Shown here: positions 47,516 to 58,895 of the stretch, one piece after another
Position numbering within the stretch: position 1 is the stretch's first letter
Layout: each line of letters opens with the position of its first letter
Made by a program: the position numbers and the translations under genes
The notes under the pieces: generated by a model
The model's database searches: none
Told to the model about the DNA's origin: nothing
Seen by the model: the letters and a program-made list of their open reading frames with translations, nothing else
NCBI GenBank assembly: GCA_028015205.1
Contig: CM051521.1
Coordinates: 90,992,513-91,056,512 of the forward strand
Reading direction: 5' to 3'
DNA from: Mytilisepta virgata
Taxonomy: Eukaryota > Mollusca > Bivalvia > Mytilida > Mytilidae
DNA length: 64,000 nucleotides

Positions 47516-47742
47516 AAGCAGATAGAAGAAAAACCAACCGAACAAATTATAAAATTATTTGATTTTAATCTTTATTACTGCAATACCTTTTACAGTTTCT
47601 CTTTAAACTTTAAATAACAACCTTTTTGAATATACAAAGTTCTAGGAACCAAATAAATTTTCTAATTTTGCAATTACATCCAACAGCAAAACATTAATTA
47701 TGCAATTTTTTATTAAAAGTAAAAAAAAAATAACAATAATTA
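47516..47742. other. AT-rich region after the LINE stop
   Basis: May be decayed 3' coding or UTR of the LINE at 46150-47515. No motif is clear. Confidence 0.4.
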
Positions 47743-48592
47743 CAATCATGCGCATCCGATAGACAAAGACAAAATTTCATTGTACAAAAACAAAAATGTA
47801 ATAAATATTTAGATTTTAATTAAGAAACTTTATCTTTGGTTAGTTATCAAAATGCAGCAACTGTAACATAATAACATATCAGAACAATATTAAAAGTAAA
47901 ACAAAAATAACAACAATTTTCTTGTTTAATATAAGTTTGGTTTTTGGTCTTCCAAATGTTTCGGTTTTAATGCTGCTGATGAGAGGTAACTCCTTGAAAT
48001 GCGTCGTATACAGCATACTATAAATTTACAGTATCTAATATTAGTATCTTTGGATTGCTATTTTGAAACTCCTGGGATGATGCCTCTGCTGGTGGACCCT
48101 AGGTCCGCGAGGGTATTCGCCAACCCAGTCGTCAGACTTGTCTGACATGATTATTCATTGATTTGTTACAGAAATTACCAGTATTTAGCAAAATTCAAAA
48201 ATAATAGAAATACTAAGGGTTCATTCCTTGTATTGCACATGGTAGATCTCCTTAGCTGAAATTTGGCTTCTTATTTCGATATTTTTGGTTGAGTACTACT
48301 TGTTTAATATAAGTTTGGTTTTTGGTCTTCCAAATGTTTCGGTTTTAATGCTCCTTATGAGAGGTAACTCCTTGAAATGCGTCGTATACAGCATAGTATA
48401 AATTTACAGTATCTAATATTAGTATTTTTGGATTGCTATTTTACAATCATGCGCATCCGGTAGACAAAGAACAAAATTCCATTATACAAAAACAAAAATG
48501 TAATAAATATTTAAATTTTAATCAAGAAACTTTATCTTTGGTTAGTTATCAAAATGCAGCAACAGTAACATAATAAAATATCAGAACAAAAT
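47743..48592. repeat. Duplicated blocks in order A-B-C-B'-A'
   Basis: Block A (47743-47890, starting CAATCATGCGCATCC) recurs as A' (48445-48592). Block B (47921-48065, starting CTTGTTTAATATAAGTTTGG) recurs as B' (48299-48443). All are in direct orientation, yet the order of the pair is swapped (A-B, then B'-A'). The unique segment C contains a CTGCTGGTGGACC phrase. Similarity is very high, so the event is recent. It may reflect unequal exchange or template switching. Confidence 0.85.
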
Positions 48593-49860
48593 ATATAAAA
48601 TGGTAACGGCACGCTTCATTATATGACAAAATCCATCCAATAAAACATTAATCCTCCGATCAATGAAGCAAAAGGTTTTGAAGTTGTATTCAAAAACATA
48701 TAAGCCACAGCTGACCAAGTCACCTTCACAAAAAAAGAAAAGAAAAAGAAAAAAAAAATTCTGGTAACAGCACTGTCAGATTTTCTGATAAAAGCAGAAA
48801 ATTAATCATTTGTTTAGCAAAATTATTTCGTAATTTGTTATATCAAATCACTTGATTAAATGCTGAATTGTTGTTTGGAGATAAAAAAAAATCTTTGGGT
48901 TATAAGCCCGATTTTGTTAAAAAAAAATGTGCAATATGTCTCGAAAAATACACTGTTTAAGTAGCAATAGGACAGGGGAATTACACTCCTTACTTCGTGA
49001 AAAGCTTGATTTCGTTACAAGCATGTATGTAATAAATGAACCATACTTTACATGTCTTTTCATCATAACATTTTATTCAGGGGGCATGTATGAGATGATT
49101 GGAATTTTAAAGTGACATTAAGTTCTGTCTGTGTTATTGTTAAATAAATTTAAGACAAAAAAAAAGACGAATTAAAAGAAAAAATCTCCATTGAAGTCTG
49201 GTTAATAATATGTACCATAAATAACGTTTTTCTCCTAGAGGGGCAGGGGTATTTGTGGCCCGCTAGGCCACAGTACATACATTTTTCATTGCCATGACAA
49301 ACACAGCTAAACTGTAGGGAATATACTGATCTGTCTGCCTTTCTGTATATTTCCCTGTGCATTTTGATTGGCTTTCTTGGTGTTTTATTCATATCGTCGA
49401 TGAACCATATAGGTAGACGAAACTAAAACTACGTTGTACAACCGGCACACCTGAGACCCTTGGTAACACAGGATACGTTTAAAATTGGATGGCTCGGTAT
49501 GTCTTTTTATGGAAAGCAAAATGGGTCAAAGTTTAATTGTATGGCTTTTCATACTTGGCCAATCAATCAGTTGAAATGTAAACACTCGGAATCAAACATG
49601 GTCCGGGTCATCACTAGGGTGTCTATTAGAATAAAATGTTAAAGGATGCTGCAAGTCAAACCACATAATCTATGTTACTAAAAATAGAGCATATGGGTCA
49701 GACAGTAGTTTTAGAAAATTATCTCAGAAGAAATATTGCCTTTTAGAGAAAATCGATCAGGAGGACAAGATCTACTTGCATTTCAATTTTCGTAAAATCG
49801 GATTACCCGTCTTGGAGTTATTGACCCTGAATTGTCGATTTTTAGTTTTTTTGTTTTGTT
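48593..49860. other. Non-coding part of the 10-kb segment
   Basis: AT-rich with A-runs near 48730 and 48915. Small ORFs (48927-49115, 49150-49392, 49460-49642) show no convincing motif. A Cys-rich stretch near 49260-49320 on minus (CVCHGNEKCMYCGLAGH) hints at a zinc knuckle but is isolated. Confidence 0.35.
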
Positions 49861-49864
49861 TTTT

Positions 49865-50446
49865 AATATAAAAATCTTCTCTAAAACTACAGGGCCGATT
49901 GGAACCAAACTTGGTTATAATAGTTATGGGATGGTCCCCTTTAAAGTTCTTATCTGGGGCGTTCGTCCGTCATCCAAGATTGCCGTCACGACCCGACATA
50001 ATTAAACTTGAGATGGGCAATACAATTTTAAGATCTCCCCTGAAACCGCTGGGCCAATTGGAACCAAACTTTGGTGGAATAGTCCTTGGGTGGTCCCCTC
50101 CTAAAATTATATCTGTTGTCCTTGACCTTCAACCAAGATAGTTGCCGGAGCTTATTATAGGAAAGGGTGAAGGCAATTTTTAAAATCTTTTCCTCTGAAA
50201 CTACAAAAACAATATCAACCAAACTTTACCCTTCGAAAACGGTGTCCCGTAATTCCGACCTCCGCGACCATGATGGCCACCGCCGCCGAACTTAGTTTCA
50301 CGTTAGACCCTACAAGTCCTCTAAATCCACTGGGGAATTTGGCCTTAATCATCATTAGAGGTGTCCAGTTTCAAAATTGTGTCGAAGGATGCACCGAACT
50401 AATAATGTTTACAGGTGAACTTATATAAGGTCCTTGCAGCCTCTAG
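49865..50446 (+). mobile_element. Helitron-like element, second member
   Basis: Two to three diverged 165-bp-class repeats (units near 49868, 50030 and 50185, with CCGATTGGAACCAAAC-like cores and CAACCAAGAT). The segment ends GCAGCCTCTAG at 50446, followed by T. Same family as 21.36-22.11 kb and 55.1-56.33 kb. The 5' end is undefined. Confidence 0.55.
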
Positions 50447-52592
50447 TTTGTTTGAAATATTGTTTGTAGTATAGAGTACTTGTAGGCTTGATATGTCGTG
50501 TTCACATTTTTCTAAATTTGGGGCAAATATACTGTGTATGTACCTCCGTCCACATGTTGAAGATCGTATGGTAAAGTCTGGTAAACTTGTTTGCTACACC
50601 CGGAATAAAAGAACGCTTATATTCTCATTGACATTTTATTAAAAAATAAAAAATCTAAAATTATTAGGAGATGAAGCACTCTAAAGGCCTATATAGCAGG
50701 ATTTCGTCATGTGAACTGTGAATAAATTTTCCCTTGTTCCTAGATGTTCATATCTCAAATCCTAGATGTAATGAATTTTTAAGAACAAAATATTCATCTG
50801 TTAAGTGACTATATAATATTCATACACTTTACTATTACCAAGACTTTCTGTGCATGATAATAATTATTTAAAAAATGTATTCACATTTTAGCGAGTTGCG
50901 TTCAGCCAATTTATGCATGCTGATTATGGTGTTCACAAGTTTTACTGTTCTGTGGGATCTGAAAATTTTGTAATCTCTGTGAATTTGCACACATGTTGTA
51001 TCAGTAAATTTTGAGCTGGTTTTTTCTCTCACTTTTATGAGCTTGAGAGAACAGAGAAATTTGTGGAAATTTGTATCCAGTTTTTAAAGACATTACATGT
51101 ATCTTGGGATTTGATCAGATCATTTTACATTAAAATTTGGTGTTGTGTTGGAGTATATATGGATAATGTAGTTTTTGTTTCATTTTAAAGTTTTGATCAA
51201 TTAGTCTTCTTAAATTGTGCTATGGAATGTTATATTAAAGGAAGAATGACACAGAAATAAAGGTTATACTCGCACACTTACATGTACAGTAGTACATAAA
51301 AGCATTAAAAATAAACAAGTTGTAATAATAATTATAGCGAGCGCTATAGGAGCATATGCATTTTCTACCTATGGGTCATTTAGAAAAGTCTGTTTAATGG
51401 GGCAGCTATATTGGGCTGCATAATAAGACTAGAAAAAGTTTGTTCGCCTTAAACAGTAGTAAGGGAAATAACATGCTTCAAATTATAATTTAAGAGGCAG
51501 AATCGTGATACTGGAAAGGGCTCGCATTACTGGCCACAACAAAAGCATATTAAATTTTGTTATCATGGACTTGGGGAGTCTATATAAATGAAAAAAGCTA
51601 TTTCACTTGAAAATAATTGGGACACAAGCATATTTTTTTTTATAAATCCAGCTTCTTGGACACTGGAACTCTAGTTTTATATAACAGTGCCTCACCACCA
51701 CCACCACACCCACAAGCAATCTTCCTTGAAATCCATTCCCTCAACAAAATTTTAGAGAGCATTACACTCAACAGTGTCTCAAATTGACCAATCAGAGTCA
51801 TATTTTGAGAATTTAAGTTTAACATGTACATATGTTTCCAACTAAAAATATTTGTATTTGCCTAGACACACTAACAGAGCTTTAAACCAGTGGAATCGTG
51901 TTTAAATATGTGGGAGAAAAGAAATTATTCGAAAGATACTAATATTTGTTTATAGTAAATGATACGCTTAGCTGATAATTGTGTTTAAAGAGTTGCTTCC
52001 CTTTTTGCGTCTTCGTTGCGCTTTGCAGTATCGTGCGTCATCCGTTTTGTTCAATCGCTTCCAGTGTGTGCTCACTTCAAGCAAAAAGTTCTAGCTTTTC
52101 CGCTCAACAGATATTGTAGTACTGTATATCAATTAACTCGAAAATAATTACCCTATACGTTTTGTGCTATGCCGAATGACAGTTTGGTGTCATAAATAAA
52201 ATCTACCATGTCAAAGTAGAAAATATGTGTCCAAATCCACGAATATCGACAAAAATCTGTTATTTGTAATTTACTGACTTCATATTAAACCGCGGCATAG
52301 CACTTTTCGAAAAATATAGGAAAATATCTTTCTCAACATACCAAAAAAGCTTACCAAAATACGACGGGAAAAGCTAGAACGTTTGCGTGTTTTGTTAAGG
52401 TAAAAGGGGGAGGTTCCAGGTCATGTGAGAGTATATAGGCATAAATAAACATCAAACCGAAAGTAGAATGTTGACCACGAGATTATAAAAAAACACATTT
52501 TTTCCAACTTTAGGTACCCCACTTACAAGATTAGTTTTTAATTTATTTTCCCGTTATGTTTTTCGAGTGTGAAAATCTACAGATTTCCATGG
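50447..52592. other. Non-coding right part of the 10-kb segment
   Basis: No recognised coding or repeats. A (CCA)n-like run near 51690-51710 gives Gly-rich nonsense on minus. Confidence 0.4.
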
Positions 52593-52613
52593 AACAGCCT
52601 TAACATACCTGCG

Positions 52614-54790
52614 CACTGTGCTATCCAACGTTAACATCTTCCCTCATTTCAAACCAGTAAAATTTTTGTACTAACTTTTCTGTAGTCTTTTTCTTTCCCA
52701 AATGTCCCGAAGTTATGGAATTATGCATTTGGCTCAAAACTTCAGCTTTCAATTTACTAGGGGTCAAAAATTGACAGTGATGACCAGTAATAAAAGAGAA
52801 TCCCACAAATACCAATAATGTCTTGTTGCTGGACTATACTGTTCAATGTCTTTCCATTGGGGTCGTTTACCATGTATTTTCCATTTATATACAGGCCCAA
52901 TATCTTGGTCGTTCTCTTGGAAATTCTTTAATTCAGCTACTGTGTATAGGGATTTCCAAATAGTCCAAGTGTTTTCTTCATCCGTCTGTTTTCTTGTCTT
53001 TACAGCATTTAGGCTTTCTAAGACTGACAAATTTTCTAAATTAGTTGGGTGTTTCAGGGAACTAGCCATATCAACAGCTCTTCTAGAGCATTTGGCACAT
53101 GGACCACATTTTAAATATTCCATATTATCAGTTTCAGGACAATCACAATCACGGGGGTTACTACATCTTGACATGGAATCAGCATTTCCATGTTTAGGAC
53201 CTGGTCGGTGTTCCACCTTAAAATCAAAGGGAGATAATATCTCAATCCATCGGGCTATCCTGCCTTTAGGCTTTTTTAAACTAAAAAGCCATATCAGAGC
53301 TTGATGGTCTGTACGGACAATAAAACTCCTGCCCAACAGATATTGTCTGTAATACTCTATAAAATAACGAACTGCTAATAACTCCTTATCTGTAATACAG
53401 TAATTACGTTCAGCTTTATTAAGAGTACGACTGCCATAGGCAATAACTCTTGTGTGTTCATTTAGGACTTGCCTCAGTACTGCTCCAATTGTAACATCAT
53501 TGGCATCAGTATCCAGTATAAAATCTCCTTTATCTAAAGGATAAGCCATAATTTCTGGACTAGTAAAAGCTTGCTTTACGTTTTCAAATGCCTTCTGGCA
53601 TTCATCTATCCAATTGAATTCATTTGATTTCTTGGTGAATTCTGTAAGTGGTTTCACCATTAGTGAAAAATCTTGTATAAATCTACGATAATAACTACCC
53701 ATTCCCAAAATCTTTCTAACCTCTGTTACATTGGATGGAGTTGGCCATGACAATATTTTGGCAATATTATCAGGATTGGGCTGAACATCTTTGACGGATA
53801 CAATATGACCTAGAAAAGCCACTTCAGATTTAAAAATTTGACATTTTTCTGGTTTTAGCTTTAATCCAGCCTCAGATATTCTCTGAAGCACTGCTTCCAA
53901 CCTTTCAGTGTGCTGTTCAAAACAAGAACCAAAGACAATAATATCATCCAAATAGATTAGACAAGTTTGCCACTGTAACCCATTCAAAACTAATTCCATC
54001 AGTCTCTGGCAAGTAGATTAAACCAAAAGGACGGGTTTTGTATTCATAAAGACCATATTTGGTGACAAAGACTGTTTTTCGTATATCTCTCTCCTTCACG
54101 GGGATCTGATTGAAACCGCTGGTCAGGTCGAAAGTACTGGAAAGCGTAGCTCCGGTTAGAGTATCTAAGCAATGCTGTATCCTAGGTAAGGGGAAACTGT
54201 CTCGACGACTTAATTTGTTGACTGACCGAAAATCACAACATGGCCTTAACTTTCCTGACTTCTTAACTACTAAAACAAGAACACTGGCCCATGGACTGTA
54301 GGATTTCTGTATAATTCCCTGATTTAACATCTGTTCAATCAGTTTCTTTTCCTCATTGACGTACGCCAAGGGTACTGTGCGTGGGGGTTGTTTAAGTGGT
54401 CTAGCATCACCAGTACTAGTATCAATCTCATGTTCAGTTAACTTGGTCAAATTTAAATCGGCTTCATTTCTTGAAAATGTATGAGAAAATTTATTTAACA
54501 AATTTGCAATAACTGCACATTCTTCATCAGAATGACCTTGTACTGCTTCTATGTACATGCTCTGTAAATGGTCTGGGACAATACCACTCTTTCCACCATC
54601 TGCTGTCCCTTTCTTGGTTTTATTTCTTATAATTCCAGTGTTGGTGTCCCACTGTACAGGTTTATTATCAGCAAATTTAAGACGTCGTACAGAAGAGGTT
54701 ATTTATTTCCTCTGTATCCTCACAATCAACCAATAATTTTACTTTGGAAGTAAGACTTTCAGCCTCACCAATTATGGTATCTTGATATAG
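52614..54790 (-). pseudogene. Gypsy copy B reverse transcriptase, RNase H and integrase start
   Basis: Minus frame 54558-53944 carries the RT lead-in, CDFRSVNKL, TFDLTSGFNQIPV and TRPFGL. A deletion at about 54000 then removes a few codons and shifts the frame. The next frame (53999-52764) starts MELVLNGLQW, has the catalytic YLDD, GHIVS and RRFI, then RNase H (FILDTDAND, AYGSRTLNKAERNY, TDHQALIWL, HGNADSMSR). The integrase zinc finger begins in 52815-52621 (MHNSITSGHLG...FYWFEMRED). RT copies element RNA and RNase H removes it. The copy is dead but well kept. The sequence stops at 52614 where the 10-kb segment is inserted. Confidence 0.9.
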
Positions 54791-56329
54791 AATATAGGGG
54801 TAAACTGCAGTTTTTGTTTTATATCTCAAAAACTAAAGCAATTATAGCAAAACTGACAGGGTAAAAATGTTCAACAGGTCAAGATCTGCCATGAAATTTT
54901 CAGATGAATCGGTGAACCCTTTGCTGGGTTATTGCCCCTGAATTGTTAATTTTAAGGAAATTTTGCAGTTTTAGGTTATTATCTTGAATATTATTATAGA
55001 TAAAGACAAATTGTAAACAGCAAAAATGTTCAACAAAGTCAGATCTACAAATAAGTCAACACGACCAAAATCATTGATTGACCCTTATAGGAGTTTTTGC
55101 CCTTTGAAGACAACATCCAGCGTAAACTTTCCTTTAAAGATCTTTTCCTCTCAAACCACTGGGCCAATTGAAACCAAACTTTGGTGGAATGGTCCTTGGG
55201 TGGCCCCCTTTTAAATTTATGTCTGGCATCCCCGACCTCCAACCGACATTGCTGCTGTTACTAAAAATAGAAAAAAGGGGTTGAATTTCAAAAATCTTCT
55301 TATATGAAACTACAAGGCCAGTTGGAACCAAGTTGGCAGTAATGGTTCTTAGGAGGTTCTCTTTCAGAAATATGTCCAATGACATAGGGGCCCTATGGGA
55401 AAATTATTGAAAAATCTTCTCGTCTTAAACTATTTGACCAATTGGAACCAGACTTGGCAGCAATGGTCCTTAGATAGTCCTCTTACAGAGGTGTGTCCCA
55501 TGACCCGAACTGTCAACCAAGATGGCCGCCACAACTGAACTTAGTTTAACATAGGGCCCTACAGGAAAATTCATTGAAAAATCTTCTTGTCTGAAACCAT
55601 TTGACATATTGGAGCCAGACTTGGCAGGATTGGCCCTTAGGAGGTCCTCTTTCAGAAATGTGTCTGATTTCGTGGACTGTGAACCAAGATGGCCTCCACA
55701 GCAGAACTTAGTTTAACATAGGACCCTATGGGAAATTCACTCAAAAATCTTCTCGTCTGAAACCACTAAGCCAATTAGAATTAGACTTGGTAGCAATGGT
55801 CTTTAGATGGTCCTCTTTCAGAATTTTATGCGATGACCCGAACTGTCAACCAAGATGGCCGCCACACCCGAACTTTGTTTAACATAGGGCCCTATGGAAA
55901 AATTCATTGAAAAATCTTCTTGTCTGAAACCACTTGACATATTGGAGCCAGACTTGGCAGCATTGGTCCTTAGGAGGTCCTCTTTCAGAAATGTGTCCGA
56001 TCACCCTGATTGTCAACCAAGATGGCTGCCACACCGAACTTAGTTAAATATTGGACCCTATAGGAAAATTCATTTAAAAATCTTCTTGTCTGAAACCACT
56101 TAGCCATTTGGAACAAGACTTAGCAGAAATGATCCTTAGATGGTTCTCTTTTAGAAATATATCCGTTGACCTGGACTGTCAACCAAGATGACTGGCACAG
56201 CTGAAATTAGTTTAACATAAAATCATATAGAAAAACCAGCCAAATTGACTGCAACACTTAAATTTTTAGGTCTGCTCAAGGTGAAAAGTTAAATCCAGGT
56301 GAGCGATACAGGATCTGGAGAGCCTCTAG
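54791..56329 (+). mobile_element. Helitron-like element inserted in Gypsy copy B, with about seven 167-bp repeats
   Basis: Units start near 55138, 55290, 55410, 55580, 55747, 55914 and 56080, each with AATCTTCTTGTCTGAAACC, a CCAATTGGAACCAGACTTGG-like core, and CAACCAAGATGGCCGCCAC-like end. The element closes with GATCTGGAGAGCCTCTAG at 56329, followed by T. Comparison with copy A shows Gypsy sequence resuming exactly after CTAG, which fixes the 3' end. On the other side 64 bp of Gypsy are missing, so the 5' end is truncated or imprecise. Helitrons move by rolling-circle replication; no Rep/helicase gene is here, so it is non-autonomous. Confidence 0.7.
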
Positions 56330-57090
56330 TCTAAATGTACAACTGTCGGGGTCATAATAACTTGGAACTTCTGTAGTACCTCATCTGTACTGTCTAATAT
56401 AAAATCTTGGGATTTAGAATTTTTATCATCTTCAAATCTGTCAACAAATACATCAATTAACATCTCTCATCTTGGAGGTATAGTAAAATCATCTGCTACT
56501 CTGATCTTTCTGACTTTTTCAGGCAGGCCAATTTGTTTACAAGGAATAGAAGTACCACGCAGCAACACAATTCCATCGCTTAATCTGAGATTACCAGGTC
56601 CCCAATCTGAATTCATTAGTACATCTAGACCTAATAAGGCTTCATCTTCAATGTCAGCTACAACTAACTTAATATTAAAACTGAAATCACCTAATTTTAC
56701 TTCAAATTTGGCTTTTCCTAACTCTTGTAGTAGCTAACATATTAGAAAATTTCAGGTTGGGTCTGTTTGACTCTGGAATTTGATGAAAAGCTGGCCTCGA
56801 CAACACTGTGCGAGCAGCTCCAGATCTACTGTAAAATTCACACAAGTTCCTTTTACATAACCCTCAATATAGACTCCATCACCTCGGAGCACTTGACGTC
56901 CAATAATATCTGGAACAATCAATTTTGATTCCTTACTGCCTCTACAGTCAGAATTGTTGGTTTTCTTCTCCGACTGAGAAGAACTAGGTTCCATTTTTGA
57001 ACCACAAACTTTACCATCTACTAAATCTAGCGAATTACTGCTGCTGTCTGGAACACTTCCACTCACTGCACCCAAAATTTGACCATTATT
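56330..57090 (-). pseudogene. Gypsy copy B protease region
   Basis: Corresponds to copy A 31130-31900. A 107-residue minus frame (57075-56752) covers the Gag-protease linker, ending just after GTCVNFTVDLELLAQ. The catalytic Asp-Thr-Gly-Gly of copy A is altered here to DLE by a small deletion, so the protease is inactive. A 20-odd base loss near 56730 removes part of the following segment. Confidence 0.75.
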
Positions 57091-57239
57091 TTGAAAAAAC
57101 AGGGGTCAGCTCCTGGTCAGCGGAGTTGACCCTTTCTAGTTTAAAGCAAACTCAGGGAAGGACCCAATTTTCCCTGAATTATTATTTTTAAACGAAGTGG
57201 TCTCACTTGGTTTCTTCTCTGCCCATTGTTGACAGGTTA

Positions 57240-58832
57240 CTATTTGGTCAGGCTGCCTGTTTGGGTTGCTAAAACACTTCTTGAATAATGGCCTGATTGG
57301 CCACAGTAATAGCAGAGAAAATTTTTCCTATCTGTTATATTAGAAGAACTTTGGATATTATCTTTATGTGCATCAAAATTGCCTGGTTTTCTGTCATAAG
57401 AATTAGGTTTGTATGTTTTGACCAAAAGTTTTATTCCTTGGATAATTATCTGGGTTTCTTCTTTCTTCTTCCTTTCTACTCTCGGCGTACATTTGTCTAA
57501 ATAATTTCTGTGCTTGTTCTATTTGTGCTTTACCTAACCCATCAATATCATCAGCTTTGATCTGGTCACTTTTGATGGGCGTTGGATCCTTTTTACCATT
57601 TAATTTGCCTGTATTCCAGTTGGGCCTCTTTATTTCATTCTTCTTTAATTGCCTTACTTGTTTCCTAAATCCCCCCCAACTTGTTCTTCTTGAAGACTAC
57701 CTTTAGTCTCTAGGTACGTAATGACGTCATGTATAGCTTCCTCAATGGTACTAGGATCTTTGTATAACTCTACATGGACCCTGGTCTTGTAATCTGAAAG
57801 ACCCATCAGGAACCTCTGTAACAAATCTTCTTGTCTAATTTTTCTATCTCTGTTTGTGTATGCTTTATCATATATCCGCTTTAGCTCAGCGGCATAAGCT
57901 TCTGGTGTCTCGCCTGGTTTTTGGTTCCGTCTGTTAAATAAGACCTTGTAATTCTTTTTAGTTTCAAATACCCCAAACCTATGTTGCATGTCTTTAGTTA
58001 ATCTATCATAAATGGATAAAGTTTTCTGTGGGAGCTGATCAAAAACAAAATCTCCAGCTGCCCCTTGGAGACGTGGAAGCAATTCTTTCAGCTTGCTTTT
58101 CTCATTCCATCTACTGAGACGGGCCACAGCCTCAAATCTGTTATGCCATACTTCCCACTTCTCCTTTCCAGTATAAGCTGGTAGTTTTATGCTGTGATAT
58201 GAATCCGTTTTTGACTTGCGTTTGGATCTGGTTATGAAATTGGTGTCTATACTGTCGTTATCAGCTTCATCAGTACAGCTATCCTCTGAACTAGATGTAT
58301 CATCAACAGGAACAGGAGTTTTGGACCTAGACCTGGACCTAACAGACCTTAAAATGCCTGGATCAGAAGACACAGCATGAACTGAGTTATCCTCCTTCAG
58401 TCTATGAGAATCTGTTACTGGATTCTGAAAGAAATTTCCTTTAAATGCAATCTGAATTGATGCCACGACTTGGCCTGTCGAGTCTTATACTGCCCCTTTT
58501 ATTACCCCATACAACCCAGCTGTGTCACCATGACTGGATGTCAGTATATTTTTCATTAGCTGATAAATCTGGTTCATTAAAGACTTGTTTCTTTCTCAAC
58601 AACCTTAGACTTCTTCTGGGTCTTGATTCCACAGCTATAGGTTTAATCTTGTGCTTGGGGTTGGTAGTAATTCTGCCCTAGGCAGTACAGTAATATCACG
58701 TTCATCTGGCTCTAGATGTGTCTCAGTAGTTAAATTACTAGTATCTGTATCATCTTCTAGGAGTTCAGTCTCAGTTTCAACGTCACTATCAACAGTCCTT
58801 GGTGGTGCTTAAGCTCTCTTTTTCACCATGAT
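57240..58832 (-). pseudogene. Gypsy copy B Gag
   Basis: The probable start is the ATG near 58832 (MVKKRA then a stop). An acidic, Thr/Glu-rich N-terminal region is followed by a 270-residue intact frame (58466-57654). That frame has a Ser/Arg stretch (RSVRSRSRSKTP), the retrotransposon Gag core (KLPAYTGKEKWEVWHNRFEA, KELLPRLQGAAGDFVFDQLP, GETPEAYAAELKRIYDKAY) and a GLSDYKTRV segment. A zinc knuckle (CYYCGQSGHYSR, last Cys lost) lies in 57425-57240. Gag forms the particle that packages RNA. This is the better-preserved of the two gag copies; several stops make it non-functional. Confidence 0.88.
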
Positions 58833-58872
58833 TTAAGTTCGTATCTCTGGATCCACTACACAAAATTATGTG

Positions 58873-58891
58873 AATCCCGCCGAGGATGCCA
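58873..58891 (-). promoter_or_regulatory. Primer-binding site of Gypsy copy B
   Basis: Identical to the site at 33666-33684 and four bases from the LTR end at 58896. Confidence 0.75.
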
Positions 58892-58895
58892 AAAA

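Larger units (their letters stand above)
42484..52613. mobile_element. 10.13-kb segment with 21-bp terminal inverted repeats, inserted in Gypsy integrase
   Basis: Left end (42484-42504) CGCAGGTAGGTTAAGGCTGTT and right end (52593-52613) are inverted copies with one mismatch. The Gypsy sequences outside join precisely: the left flank ends CACA, the right begins CACTG, sharing a CA dinucleotide as the probable 2-bp duplication. The cargo is a patchwork: a degenerate ORF, simple repeats, an L1/Tx1-like LINE with a solo LTR, direct repeats and a Helitron-like element. No transposase is recognised. It may be a non-autonomous transposon that grew by later insertions. The superfamily is unknown. Confidence 0.7.

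Noticed and set aside
49150..49392. Zinc-knuckle gene (CVCHGNEKCMYCGLAGH)
   Set aside because: Isolated, no flanking domain or splice context, and the ORF is only 80 codons.
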